In this document: positions 1-12,349 of the stretch, in pieces | Layout: each line of letters begins with the position of its first letter | How positions within the stretch are numbered: position 1 is the first letter of the stretch | Origin: Ignelater luminosus | Lineage: Eukaryota > Arthropoda > Insecta > Coleoptera > Elateridae | Direction of reading: 5' to 3' | Length of the DNA stretch: 64,000 bases | Assembly: GCA_011009095.1 (NCBI GenBank) | Contig: VTPC01000422.1 | Location: 39,695-103,694, forward strand | Notes under the pieces: model-generated | The model's input: the letters and a program-made list of their open reading frames with translations, nothing else | What the model was told of the DNA's origin: nothing | Databases searched by the model: none | Translations under genes and position numbers: made by a program

Positions 1-3000
1 TCTCCCGCATTTTGACAACTTAGTTATAACATTGTACTGGATACACCCTTCAATGCTTATTATTTTTGCTAATTTAGTATTTTGATTTTAAAAATAAAAC
101 AAAAATCTAAATATAAAGATTTCCATGTATTCTAATTTACTGCAATTTTGTTTTTAATTTAAACACCAAAACTTTAGCATCTGTACTATTAAGTATACTG
201 GTCGCTCCATTTTAGTTTAATTGACGTCTGCTAAAATCACTATATATGCACAACTTTTATTATTTCATAATAGTATGCAGTACCTGTCAGAAAAAAACTA
301 CCTTATAAGTAGTACTACATCTCATTAAAATTATCAAAATACATTTTTATTCCGGCTTTTTTACTTTAGCTTTTTATTAATTAATTTAGTTACTCCATCA
401 CTTAGCTATTTCATGTAGTACATCAATGCTGTAGGAATTAGTCAATTTACTCAATTATACAGGTTCTTTACAAAGAGATTTTAAATTAGTTAAAGTGACC
501 CTTGGATTTACTAATTTAATTTACTGTAGAGCTTTTCATAAAGAAAAGAGATCTACTTGTATTTTTGAACTTTTGCTTTCCAAACATTTTCTTGACCAAT
601 AAATTCTAATCTAAAATTCACGGCAGAAATATAATGTTTGGTCCATCAAATAATTTTAAGTTCTTTACACAGCTGTGCTGCACTAAGTAACCACGAAAAA
701 CTTCTCTTTACTAATTTAACGAAAACCTTGTTCTTGATTAAAATTCTTGGAATTTCAGTTAAATTCGCAAATTATTGCTTTTTGGAAGACTATTAAAAAA
801 GTTTTAGAGCGTGCGAAAACAATTTTAAGTGTTCAAAAGGCGAGTTAAGAAGTTATTTATGAGTTTACGTCTTGAACAAAATTTGTTTATTTATTGCTAT
901 TATTATTATTACTGTATAGAGCATTTCTACATAACTTAAATCGTGGAGCTTTATATTAAAACCTGGTAATTTCTAAATACAAGTTAAATTACTAGTTAAG
1001 CAAACTTAAATAGTAAATAGATGTACTTACGTATATGAAGCTTTTGCATTAATTATTGAAATAAATTCGGAAGCGCAATGTAGGGTTAAAGTAAATCATT
1101 ATATTTGCCTTTGGTTTGATGTCGTAAACCTCACGAAAAGACGGTTTAAAGTAATTTAACTCTTAAGTACTAAGTTTGGTAAGATATCAGAGCTTGTCAA
1201 ATATATAATGAACTTAACTTTGTGTCATTTATGAGTCCTATAGTCTCACTCAGAAGTGGCATAAGTAAGTTTTAATAGTTTGAGAGCACTCTAAGGTTCT
1301 CGAGAGTCCGAGGAGCGCGAACAATATTCATGTTGAACGATACCCCAGCGTATTGCACTGCTAATTGCCAAGAGTCGCACTTCCGGCAAACTTCCTTAAG
1401 AAATTCCTTGAAACTAAACTAAACAAGAATACACAATTAAGAGCTTTCTTGTCACTAAAAAGAGAGCAAACGTTTTTTAAATTAGTATCAACTTTTAATA
1501 AATATTCATCCCTAGGTCGAATTAACGTATAAATCTACATGGGCGGACAAGGGATGAAACCTCAAATGTATGTGACAATACTGCAGTCATATAGCTCAGT
1601 TTAGTAATTAGTTTGGGAGGGGTTGGTTACGCCGCAATTCCATCATCATGATTGATTTCGTCCACGTATGGCCCACCTATCACAGTTGACTTTGATTTAT
1701 AAAATAGAGGAATAGCCACGTTTAGATTTCACTCTGATAATTTTTTTTTCAAACGCCAAGCTTTTTATTGGTTTCAGTTACATAAAAATAAACTTATCTG
1801 GGTTTCTAATTTGTCACGTAAAATGAATAAATAGGTTATAATGTCAGTAATTTAACATTTGCAATGTTTTTTTTTTTGTATAAATTAGTTTTATCTGTAA
1901 TTTGTAACGGTAGATGCAGAGAGTATCGATTTTATATCTAGTATGCTTTACAAAATGTAAACATTTAATAGTACTCGTATAGTATGTACATATTTGCAGG
2001 AAATTCTCATATATGTAACACTATCACTAACAACCAGCGTATCAAATGAAATCAAAGTTTATAGTTCGTAACATTTAAATATTGTATAGTACGTTTTAAA
2101 ATTATTTGTTTGCATTATTAACGTACGTTGTAAAATAGCACCTTTATTCGCTGTATAGAATATGCATCGGAATTTTATTTGTTAACAGAAAATTGGAAAA
2201 AGTATGTATTAACTATTAATACACTTCACAAACTAAAAATTATACCCCTCGAAGAATATACAGCAGTTAAAACTCCTGTAAATGATTCTCGGTTTATCTA
2301 ACAAAACAAGAGATTTGTGTTGATAGTGATAGAAATAAAATTTCAGGCATATCCAATATAATATTTAATATAACATTCCTCATTTGTCTGTTAACGATGA
2401 AACCCATTCCTTTCCAGCCTACACTGAAGATCCTTCTTTTCAATACTTTGTAATTGTAATACATTATAATTGTAAAACGTTTCTCTAAAATTCTGATTTT
2501 GACAATTTCTGTTCCAACAATATCTGAACTATTTTTGCATAGTTTTTTAAAATGCTAATTGAGGAAGCTTAAAAATGTAAAAAAATTTAGAAGTTGATTA
2601 TATATATTTGTATTAAACAGCAAGAACAAGACGCATGAAAATTTTTCTATAGAAACATTATCCATTTGTTCGTTCGTTTTTTTGCTGTTTTGAAACTGAC
2701 GCAGTTCTTTGGAATAACCTATTTTAAACTGCAGAAAAATATTGCAATGTTATAGCAGAAGAATTGTTCGAAACTGCACCATTTTAAACGATTTGATCCT
2801 GTAGTGTCATTTACAAAAGCTTGTGATATTTAAACAGACTCAAAAGTTGAAACTTCTAGAAGAAAAAAGGTAGGGGTAGCTATTGTATTGGTGTATTTTC
2901 TCTTCCCTAAACGATTATCTCTAAAAAGATATTAATTGTCAAATATACAACATCTTTGAAGACAAACTTTTTATTAAAATCATCATATTTTTCTTAATTC

Positions 3001-3329
3001 GGGCACCAACTAGTAGATCATATGGTCCTGTAGATTCAATTCCATTGAAGAGATTCCGAATAGTACAGGTTTACACAGATCTCACTTAATTATAGAGGCC
3101 CATGGGAGCAATTTTACAATTTTGGTTGACAAATGGTACTCTTTTGCACACGCGCTATTCTTTTAACATAAACTTTTTGAGTAGGAATCATGTAAACAGG
3201 GACAAATTTGGACATTTTGATGTTGTAAATGTCTTAAGTATTTCAAAAGCACTAACGATAACGATAACACAGACACTAATTTGTAAAAAGTAACAACACA
3301 TGAAGAATTACAAAAGTTACAAAGTAATT
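1..3329. other. AT-rich intergenic DNA, no gene seen
   Basis: The stretch is dominated by A and T runs, with stops in all frames at short spacing. No conserved protein motif, RNA gene or clear terminal inverted repeat was recognised. The one short open frame around 3102-3293 resembles no family I know and has no coding character. Confidence 0.6.
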
Positions 3330-3535
3330 TGTTTAAACCGCATGAACTTCACCAAACTCCAGCAATAAAATAATAACATGTTTGATTGGATTTCTGCAAT
3401 GTGCGTGCCTTAGTACCTCTACGCACTAGAAGAGGATGGAATATTGTCCAGCTTTCATCCCCAGTGAAACCTTTGTAAACTTCTATTCTGCGAAGATTCT
3501 TTTCGAGTTCAGACTCAAATATACATAGGCCGAAG
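3330..3535 (-). pseudogene. mariner-type transposase relic (middle part)
   Basis: Read on the minus strand this block gives a TGDESW peptide, the usual surroundings of the first catalytic Asp in mariner transposases (family consensus TGDE[ST]W). After one frame change comes IKHVIILLLEFGEVHAV, which resembles the family stretch 'IK-M-I-FFD--GIVH'. No open frame survives, and neither the N-terminal helix-turn-helix nor the third catalytic residue is visible nearby. The match is short and I made it by eye, so it is a candidate old relic only. It is on the opposite strand to the helix-turn-helix relic at 4548-4765, so the two are probably not one copy. Confidence 0.4.
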
Positions 3536-4547
3536 ATAGTATTGCTCTGCGTATGCTTGTTTACACTGTACGAGGTGTTTCAGAACTCATGACTCATAAA
3601 GAGTAGAAAATGTCGAAATCTCTACCTTTGTAGCAGGTGCCATCACCGTTATACTATCCGGGCAAATGTTTATCAAATTTTTTTGTGACTATATACATTG
3701 ATAAAGAACACAATGAGAGCTGCTGCAAAAGTAGAACTATTAGAAAAATAATTAGACGAGAGTGTAGAAGCATTTAAATTATTAGTACCATTCTCACTTC
3801 AATAGGTTTGTTACTATGCATTCCAACTCAAAATATGAGTTACTTTGTTAACTCGATTATTCAAAATACACCCAGTACCGCCGTAGAAGAGAGGTACAAG
3901 TGTGTGCGTTGTGTTGTTATAATGCTCCCATTCTGAGAAACAGAAGCTGTTTTAGGTATTACACTTCTTCAACCTAAAGTGGAACCTTGCATGCTTGTGA
4001 TTGAGTTTAATGAAAGACTGTAGAGTTACTCGTCACATAGTGATCGGTATTGAGTGAAGCACACTGGAATAGTGGTGGTGGCAGTAGCGAGTGCAAAGAG
4101 TCATTAATCAGTAGTTAATCAATTAGACTCGTAATTAACTATATTTTAGTTGAGGCAAGACTGGAATATAGATTGGTAAGTTTCACGTGGTGATGTTGGA
4201 GTTCTTAACTTGATGATTATTGGTAGACTTGCTGACAAAGTAGACTTAACTCACTACTTCATCTCCACATTTTATACTGTCAAGGTAAGGGATTAGATAA
4301 GGAATCGGAAAATAAAAAGTCGTAAGGTTCCCACTTTGTAGGTAATGTTTTTCGGAACGCTAACCCATGTAATACAAAAAGTAATGTAAAATCAATAAAA
4401 AAGATCATACAAAGATCTCAAAATGCGTGTTGCAGGTTTCAAGTCTTTTAGTACATAGATTGTTCCTTTTGAATCTCCTTTTTGTGGGCAAGATTTTTAT
4501 ATCAGTAGATTGACATATGAACTACACATGGAATACAAAGAATGAAT
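3536..4547. other. Intergenic DNA, no gene seen
   Basis: A possible MITE end, TACGAGGTGTTTCAGAAC, lies near 3567. A faint inverted partner (GGTACTGGGTGTATTTTG on the minus strand) lies near 3880. The similarity between the two ends is too weak to call an element. Nothing else was recognised. Confidence 0.5.
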
Positions 4548-4765
4548 GTGGAAAATAGCGGAAATACTCAAGCTTGTGCAGAAAATTTGATAAAAGCTTT
4601 GAAGAAACTCGGAAAAATCCAGAATGTTGAATGACGCTAAGGGAGAGTACTTACTACAAGACGGGTGAGAACTGCAGCTTTAAAAGCTTCGAGTGAGAGT
4701 AAGAAAAATAGAACATTTTTAATTAAAAGTCTCGACAATATTGGCCGTATTCATTTTTGCTGGTT
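4548..4765 (+). pseudogene. mariner/Tc1 transposase relic, helix-turn-helix part
   Basis: One plus-strand frame with two stops reads NLIKALKKLGKIQNVE, then RRVRTAALKASSESKKNRTF and LIKSLDNIGRIHFCW. This follows the order of the second N-terminal DNA-binding helix set of mariner-like transposases: 'I--L--KF--TGSV------GR-RT-RT---I-AVR--I--N---S---LA--L--S'. No catalytic domain follows; downstream sequence becomes unrecognisable within about 100 bases. It would be the broken N-terminal third of an old element. The assignment rests on spacing and a few residues rather than on a catalytic motif. Confidence 0.4.
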
Positions 4766-5774
4766 GACTTCTCAGGGACCTATCTAAAAGAAACTGCTCT
4801 GTCAAAGAGGACAATGCACGTTTTAATAAATCTGCAATGTGGAACAATGCAAAACAGTTGAGATTGTGTTTGTTTCACTCATTTTATGGCGTAACCTCTT
4901 TTAAATTTTATACCATAACAACATCACTTGGAGAACCTCAAATTTATACGTAAAAAGCATTAAAAAAAAGAAACAGTAGCTCTTGCAATTTATGCAGTGG
5001 GCGTGTTTTTAGTTTTCTTAAAACGATATACTTACCCACAGATATAAAAATGAGACGTCCTGATTGAGTTTTGAAACACAAAGTCATAGAAAATTGAATA
5101 CGTTACCTTAAATTTCGGGAAATCTGCCTACCTCACCTACTATAAATTATAAAATCAGTGGGAATGTATATTATAAACAGCAACTAAGTATTTAGGTGAG
5201 TTTCCACGTTTTTTGATATTCATATTTCATTTACTGATGAGCCTATCACGTACACCTACAAACAAGGGGTCAGATGATGCTGTGTCAATGCTGCACCATT
5301 CTGTTAATACCCACTTGGGCACTAAAGTGGAACTTGTCATTTTTAATTTTTATAGTGTCCAAATCAAGACTTTCAGAATGACAGGGTATCTCCATTATAT
5401 GACTGTGATTTGCAAGCGCTTCCAAAAAGTAACTGTGAAATTCCCGAATGAAGCGAAAACATGGATTTCATCCCCAAGAAAGTTACTGCCAAAACACTAA
5501 ACAAGTTAGAGGAAATCGTAGTTGCGGTTTGTGGTTGTTGCATACTACTAGACAAGTTTAAGAACAGGGGAAAGTTTCTGATCCCAACTGCAGGAAAAAG
5601 TTTGCAGTGACCACAAATCACAGTTCATGAAACACAGAAAGAATTACAACGAAGCTTCCACATTCAACGACCATCATAGAAATGAAAAGGAAAAAAAGTT
5701 CTGTCATACCTTTCGAAGAACTAGAAAGATATATAAAATCCTCCCATCACAAATCCTCACTTCATAGCGCGCTT
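4766..5774. other. Intergenic DNA, no gene seen
   Basis: An open frame of 95 codons at 5213-5500 has no recognisable domain, overlaps an equally long antisense frame and has no helpful context. I do not regard it as a gene. Base composition shifts toward GC near 5770, where the next block starts. Confidence 0.5.
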
Positions 5775-5828
5775 TGAACGAAGCAGTCGTGTACCAGACC
5801 AGCTTATCGAGACAAGAGACAGGGCGAC

Positions 5829-5852
5829 AAATACCACCTGCGGGTGGTATTT
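5829..5852 (+). repeat. Perfect 10-bp hairpin at start of GC-rich island
   Basis: AAATACCACC (5829-5838) is followed by the loop TGCG and the exact reverse complement GGTGGTATTT (5843-5852). The stem is perfect. It lies near the left edge of the GC-rich block, where 5' structures of retrotransposon RNAs are common; that role is inferred. Confidence 0.8.
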
Positions 5853-6897
5853 AACCTCGAGTTCTTACACATTCGATAAAAGATACAGATTCTTTGATCT
5901 GATATTTGATAAAAGCGATTCCTACGAAGACCTAGGAAGAAGTAGGCATGCAACCAAACAACAGCACCGAGATCTCAGAAGATGATCACCAAACTGGGAC
6001 TCGAGGCCACCATGGAGAAGCTGCGACGGCATCACCCCGACATCACATGCCCAGAAGACTTACTCGATCTATATCCATTCGAGGAGTCACCGTTTCACTA
6101 TCCCTAAAGGAGAGAATACAGCTCCTTCAGCTTCACGTTTGAGTTAACCGACGGGCCTACTCCACTAGACTGGCCCCCATGCGACATGCCCGGCGACCCC
6201 GCCCACGGAGGCCCCAAGCAAAAGCCGGCGCAAGAGGAAGCCGAACAAATGCCAGAAGGAGCGGGAGGCCGTCTCTCGCGAAGAATCGAAAGCCCAACCA
6301 ACCACGGCTCCAGCCCCGCCACTCGAGTTGGAACTACACCCCACCGTTGAACAGCAAAGAAACCAGGAAGCGATCACCCGGTCCCATGAAACAAAGTCAG
6401 CAGCGCGACGCGCGCGCAAAACCACCCATCTCTGTTCACAGCTCAGAAGACGACGGCTTCAGGGAAGCACGCCACCGCCACACCATCAGTCAACCGCTCA
6501 GCTGTCAACCCCCACCCGGCGAGAAGCGCGTGCCAACCGCACCAGCCCGGCGATCCGGTCTAGACTTCGACGCTCTCTTCAAGGCCTTGCAATCGCTCGG
6601 CCGGCATCTCTGCAAGGCTTCTGGCCTCGTGGACATGCTGACCGCTGTCGGTTCCTTTGTCAAGGAAGTCATGACTTCGTGGAGAGTTTAGAACTAGAGA
6701 AGCCAGTCTCCATCCAGGTCCAGGACATCTCCCCCCAGTTGGCCATCACCAGTGTATTTACGGAGCGGCGTAGTTAGCGTTTCCAGCTCTGCGTCCGCAT
6801 TCGGAAAGTTCGGGCCGTCTGCTCTCACTAGGATTTTTCCATGGTTTTCCCGAGTGGTGAAGACAAATGCCGGAGCAGTACTTTCCACGGGCCGCCA

Positions 6898-6911
6898 CCC
6901 CCCCCCCCCCC
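6898..6911 (+). repeat. Run of 14 C
   Basis: An uninterrupted poly-C run separates the arginine/proline-rich coding-like part from a strikingly G-poor AT-rich segment (about 6912-7056) built of irregular AATTCAA-like words. The junction looks like a low-complexity boundary inside an element. Confidence 0.95.
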
Positions 6912-7333
6912 ACTATTCAAAATTCAATTTCAAATCACACATTGCTAATCAAAATTCTTATTCAACTAATAATTCCAAATTTATAATCCAAATTTGAATT
7001 CAATCTAAAATTTCCAATTCAACCTCAATTTAATTCATAATTCTTAATTCGAAATACAGCGCTCATTCTTCGAAACACGTTGTTCACTTCTTCTGCACCG
7101 CAACCAACATCAGCAACTAACATCAACAGTCGCCGCCGCCGCTACATCAACGAACAGAAGCCAACACCATCCGGGCCGCCGACTGCCGCGATCGCAAAAG
7201 CTGCTGTTAGCCAACATCTTTCGAAGCGTCCGTACCGGAGAGAAGCGCGAGCCAACCGTAATCTACGACACGTTCCAAACAAACTTAGAAGCATCTTGGC
7301 TGAAGTAGATCGTGTAAGAGCTTAGAACGGCCT

Positions 7334-7348
7334 CCCGCCTTCGGCGGG
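7334..7348 (+). repeat. GC-rich hairpin at end of GC-rich island
   Basis: CCCGCC (7334-7339), loop TTC, then GGCGGG (7343-7348) form a perfect 6-bp GC stem. A pyrimidine-rich stretch follows (7363-7382). It lies at the right edge of the GC-rich block. A structural RNA role is possible but not shown. Confidence 0.75.
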
Positions 7349-7350
7349 GA

Positions 7351-9595
7351 ACTAACTTTGATTTCTTCTCTTTCTTCTTCAAACATCCTGCTGAGAAATG
7401 TTTAGATTTGGCGGCTCTGCGAAGAAGAAGACTTGCAGGTATTTTACCGAAACTTCTTTTTGCGTTTGGCAATCAGGAACTTGAATCTGATAGTAATTTT
7501 TAAGAGTTGTAATCACACGCAAACATTTCTTAATGTGGTAAAAAAAGACTTCAATCTGTTTTTTTTACCTTTTACCACATCTACGACCACACCACTGTTG
7601 CCAACTGTAATGAGTAATTACTTTCACTGGGATATGGACAACTTCTTGTGAAAAGGAGACACTATTGTGAAGAGAAGAAATTAATCCAAAAGAATGAATA
7701 CTACTACTAAAATAAAATCAATCTCACTTAAGTAAACCAAGTTTATAGAAATTATAAGTAAGGATCCAGTATCCTTTACATAAATAATTTGTAATTGTAA
7801 TTAATTTGTTTTTTTATCAATTCATATTACATTTGAATATTTTATTGGAAGTATTATTTTATTTATTGCCTATATATTTACTTGTGTTTATCTGAGTCAG
7901 TCTTGTGCAATAAAATATCTCCCTCCGCTAATAAGAAATCCAAAACAATTAATTTGTAAGGAAGATTTACTGACCTGTGTTTTAGTGCTGATCTCGATTT
8001 TATTGTTTAGGCTAGATAGCTGTTATCTAGGAATTACCCCCTTTACTGCCTACTCACTACTTAATACGCTAATAAAACAAGATATAGAACTATCGTTAAT
8101 GAAACTACAACTAATTCCAAAGAGTGTTGCTTTTGTTCGCCTGTAACTAAATTTCAAACGTTTTCTATTCTACGTATTTAACAGGCATACTTGGAATCGA
8201 CATAAATAGTTTAATAATGAGGTAGAATTTTAAAAATGAATAACAAAAAGCAAAAATGAAGTTTCCAAACAGAGAAAACTTCTGTTAGGATGTTAGATGG
8301 AATATTTATCTGGTAAAAATTTTTTTCCATTGAAAATATAATATTGCCCTTAAATAAAAGCAGGCTCAGGGATCCCATATGTGCTATGTTTAATTTTTCA
8401 ATTATATAGTAATTTTGTGGGACGTCTTCTAGGAACCCAGGAAGAACTGTTAGTTAATCTCTCATAAAATTGTAACAGACGCAGTCAACCATACCCAGCT
8501 TATAATGATAATTTAGTTTTTTTATTGAAATACAATTACAACTTTGAGTTGAAGCTATCTAATAATTTATCAGTTTTATATCTACGAACTAAAATTTAAA
8601 TAAGCATTCTGACATTTCGTACTACAATAACTTTTATCACAGTGGGCTTTATCTCTTCAAATTAACTTGGTGAATCGAGTTAAAGAAATTACTCTGCATT
8701 ATAATAATCTACAAAATACTTCATTTTCCTTCTGCTGATTTACTTGACTGTCTCGTACAATAACAATATTTTTATAAAGAGCCCCGTGCAATTTGTATAT
8801 TATAGAATTTGTGTGGAGTGCTCCATGTGAAAGTCGCCGGTATTTCTTTTTACGAAAACAAAACGAGCATACTACAGTTTTTTTATTGTCTAGACAGAGC
8901 AAAAAACAATTTGATTCTTGTCATTCCTTTATTGGTATTTTTTAAAATTTCAGTTACTTGAGAAACGATAAAAATAATAATAATAATAATAATAGGTACC
9001 TATTGAGATTAGAGAAAATATTTAGAAAAAGTTTTAGTTATAATACGAAATCTTTTGTTTTTTTAATAGGTAGCTTCCTTGTTTTCCGTACCTGTAGATA
9101 GCAGTCGCTTGTGTCACCATTTCTAATCAAATGGGTTTCCAATCGATGCATCACCCAACACCTTTAATATTGTGAATCTCTAAACTTTATCTGCTCTTTA
9201 TCAATCACAAAACTATCTAAAACATGAATTACTAAAATAGTATAGATGATATTTTACAAATCAATTGAAATACGATTCTTGTATTATTAATTATTATTAA
9301 TCCTGAGCACCTAAACCATGATCAAAATTTTAAGATTTCTCGCGAACTAAGGTCTGAAACCTGAATTTTGAACTTATTGGATTTGTGGAATTCCTGAACA
9401 GTGTTTTTAGTTTCTTTCTGTAGCTTCGTAGTTGCGCTTGGTTGACTATTCTCTAGTTTAATGCAGCGAACTTTGCATGGACGAAGATTATAAGACTTTG
9501 ACAGGTTTGCTCCGCTAAATAAAGTTGATCAGTTGAAATAAGTTAGGTCGTTCAGTGAATTTACCGATTTACTTTCAGTGGCTTGTTGCTCGGAT
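7351..9595. other. AT-rich intergenic DNA with minor repeats
   Basis: No gene is seen. Around 8813 the words TGGAGTGCTCCATGTGAAAG and GGTATTTCTTTT resemble the 68-bp inverted-repeat element at 38722-38789, suggesting a decayed relative. The stretch otherwise holds only AT-rich sequence and one trinucleotide microsatellite. Confidence 0.5.
8973..8993 (+). repeat. (AAT)7 microsatellite
   Basis: Seven uninterrupted AAT units are visible, ending just before TAGGTACCTA-type sequence. It is an ordinary simple repeat. Confidence 0.95.
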
Positions 9596-9599
9596 GTTT

Positions 9600-10130
9600 G
9601 ACTCAAAATAAACAGTTTATTTCACGGAGAGGTGTTGCCTGGGGTGATTAAAGCGGTGGTTTAATCTTCGGAGATAGTTTCTTTGGCACTTTTTACACTT
9701 CTGGTTGAAACTCAGCGGTATCCCAAAACTATGGCAACAACGACATTGGCCAATTAAGGTCTTTTTCCGCAGAGATTGATTGTGATCTTAAGCTAAAGTA
9801 CTTGTACCTAGAAAGTTTGCTTCACCTTGGAATTTCAACTGGACCCTCTAAATGCCGCATCGCATTTGATGAGCGGGGATTATCGGAGAATCCTGCAGGA
9901 GAGGTCTTCTTTGACTTCATCAGTAGATATTTCACAGAAGATAACTTTGGGTGGTTTGGTTCCTATTAGATAATAATTCTCCATTGGCTGTGGCTTTACT
10001 ATGATCAACTAGGATTTTAACTTCTGTTATGGTAAGTCCCCTCTCCACGGAGATGCCAATCCAATCGGGGAAATCTAGGAAGACGCTCGGCAGAATCTCG
10101 TCGTTCTTGTACGGTGTCGTCTCCTAAGCC
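9600..10130 (-). pseudogene. LINE ORF1 (gag-like, PRE_C2HC plus zinc knuckle) relic
   Basis: Minus-strand frames give in order: DEILPSVFLDFPDWIGIS, then GLTITEVKI; KPPKVIFCEISTDEVKEDL; after a frameshift, IPAHQMRCG and RVQLKFQ; then RKKTLIGQCRCCHSFG, and after another shift KCKKCQR. This is the recognised layout of gag-like ORF1 proteins in arthropod Jockey/R1-type retrotransposons: an N-terminal block, a '+-K-VIR-IP-----EI---L' strand, 'H-MR------P-FLV-L', then RR--IGQC-RCQ-FGH zinc knuckles. At least two frameshifts and several stops make it dead. No endonuclease or reverse transcriptase was seen farther along the minus strand (toward lower coordinates), so it is probably an isolated fragment. 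The family call is fairly good; the clade is uncertain. Confidence 0.6.
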
Positions 10131-11889
10131 AGGGAAGTGACTATCTGTAAGGACTTGCCAATGTTCAGTGTTTTTCTCAAATAAGTGCTGACTACCGTGG
10201 AGCCCTTTTCACGGTCGAAATTGAAGATAACTTTACAATGTTGCATATATTAGTGTTTCTGTATAACCAGTTCTGAAGATGAAAAATTGTCACACCACAT
10301 TCTCTTGGAGTTATCTGAAGAAGTGAATGTGCTAGGAATTTTAGATGACACCTGAAGGAGTCCTACCGGTAGCAGTGCGATGGATTTCTAGACTCTAGAG
10401 ATACAGTCAATGCTTACACAATCTTTTGGTAAGAAAGCAAAAAAGCAATTGTCTTTATATTACAATGTACATAATTCATATTAATTTTGTTGATGTTAAT
10501 ATCAAACCGGTTTTGGCTAAATAGCTATCTTCAGTGATCTAATTAATTTTTAAAAATGGTTGTGGTTTGTTATCCAATTAAACAACTAGTCTAAACATAC
10601 GTCTAACTTTAAATTGGTTTTAGATAGAACAAATAGAATTCACTATACAAGGTTTTTTTAAAAACGTGAAAGAGGGACTTAAAAGGAATCGATTTACTTT
10701 AAATTGCATTAATAAAAGCAGAATATTCTTGGAATTAATAACTAAGTGCCGTGTTTGAGAACTTCTGTCCACTGCGTTTTGTAACATAACAATTAAAAAA
10801 CAACACAGTTTTGACTTGAAATATCTACCAAAACCGAAACAATGAATTCAGTTTGAGTTGTGTGAATGGGATGCGGGGTTGTGTAAACGTGACCTGCTTA
10901 TCTTGACTTGCTTACTAACCTTTTTGAAGTTTGAATGTTACGGTTTTTATCGTTTATTGTCAAAGGTGATTAGAAACTTAGCTAGTTTGCAGCCAAAAAT
11001 GATGAGAATCAAAGTAGTTGGTTGAGCTATGCTTTCTTAAAAAAACTTTTAGATATCAAACGGTGGGCCTAATTATGTAAAGCTTTACAACTTTGAAACT
11101 ATACGTGTTTTGTTAATGCAACTTAACATAGAGAAATTTTTCTTCTGATCCTCTATCTTCCTTTAAAAGGGAAAAAAGAAGTTAATAGTCACCCTGAATG
11201 TAACTGTTAGCCTATGAAATAAGGATGATAAGTAACAGCGTCGCCATGGTAGCGGTTCTAGAATCTCCGTAGAAGCAGGGTTTGTCAGCGGTAGGTAGGT
11301 CTTCACCAGAGACTTTCATTTTGTGGTTTTGTCTGACCAAGAAAGCCAATGGTTGGCAAGATTGCTGTCACAGAATCAGATTGGTTCTTTTTTTAAGTCC
11401 TCGCTGTACATTGCCTGAGAAAACTTTCTGCTTCCTCGATGAACTGTCAGCATTGTCTCGATAACCAAGAGCTACATTATTAACCGAATAAAATATGAAA
11501 GTAGTGTTCTATGTAGGTTCACTAGATCAAGATTCCCAGATGGACTTTTTCTAAACTGTTGAATAATCTTAAAATGGAGCGAAAATGCAAAACTTCACCT
11601 GTAAAAGTCCACAGCTTAATTAATCCATTTGTGACTGTAAGATAGTTGTCAAATGGTCGGTTTGGGGTCTCGGGATTGATCGAGGTAGCCGAAGCCTCGA
11701 TAACACTTAAAACTCTGAGAAATTCTCACACTCTACCTGTTACGTCCGCTTATAGTATGTCCACTTATACCAGGAAGTGGGCTTTTTCTTTTAAAAAATA
11801 AAAAAACAATCAACTGTCACTCTCGTAAAAAATTATAAAAATAACAGTGTATCTCCCCCTATTAATTTTAATCTCCCTCGTTTTCCGTA
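10131..11889. other. Intergenic DNA, no gene seen
   Basis: No conserved motif was recognised on either strand. A 60-codon open frame at 11282-11464 lacks any familiar domain. Around 11660 composition shifts slightly toward GC, approaching the 5' region of the LINE that follows. Confidence 0.5.
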
Positions 11890-12349
11890 AAATAAACTCA
11901 AGTGTACCGTGTGCCCGCCTCAATAACAGCACCACGCATCCTGCTAGCAGGAAGAGGAAGAAAGCGGCAGAACAGCGACCAGGACAATAATTGGTGAGTC
12001 TAACTTCCTGATAGCCTTTTTGTTAAGATTGTAATCTTAAATACTCGTACAAACACTACCAAAGACGTACCGACGAATCCGACTCCCACGTCCACGTCGT
12101 GACCACTGGGCCCTTCAAAGCGTACTATGGATGTACGTGGCGTAGCTAACGGGAGAGGGTGAAAGGCGAATTCCCAATGCCTTAAGATATCTGGCACCCT
12201 TCGGCTAAGGGAGCACATCCCGAGAGAAAAGCCTGGCCTTCTAGATCTGGAGGTTAGAGCATTAGGTCAGCGACCTATTCTCTATAAAACAATGAAAATA
12301 CTCGAAGAACCTTAAAGAAGCCTGGGAATAGGACGGATTCTTTACGACA

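Larger units (their letters stand above)
5775..7350 (+). mobile_element. GC-rich LINE ORF1 (gag-like) relic
   Basis: This block is visibly richer in G and C than everything around it. Overlapping plus-strand frames encode basic, proline- and arginine-rich peptides. One frame (6179-6691) contains SSEDDGF, then basic residues, then DFDALFKALQSLGRHL and VDMLTAVGSFVKEVM. That resembles the '[SE]DE-GF' motif and the C-terminal hydrophobic helices of ORF1 proteins of Jockey/R1/I-type non-LTR retrotransposons, known family features here matched by eye. No zinc knuckle or reverse transcriptase follows, so it would be a truncated or deleted copy. The peptide REARANR occurs in two places (coded near 6523 and 7240), pointing to an internal duplication. 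CAGTCG at 5784 resembles the start of Jockey/I-type internal promoters. It could instead be a GC-rich host exon or another repeat. Confidence 0.4.

Noticed and set aside
5213-5621. Overlapping 95- and 82-codon frames on opposite strands
   Set aside because: No recognisable domain, no start context, and both strands open over the same bases suggests chance.
12000-12218. 72-codon minus-strand frame in the LINE 5' region
   Set aside because: No domain is visible and it lies antisense in GC-richer element sequence where long chance frames are expected.
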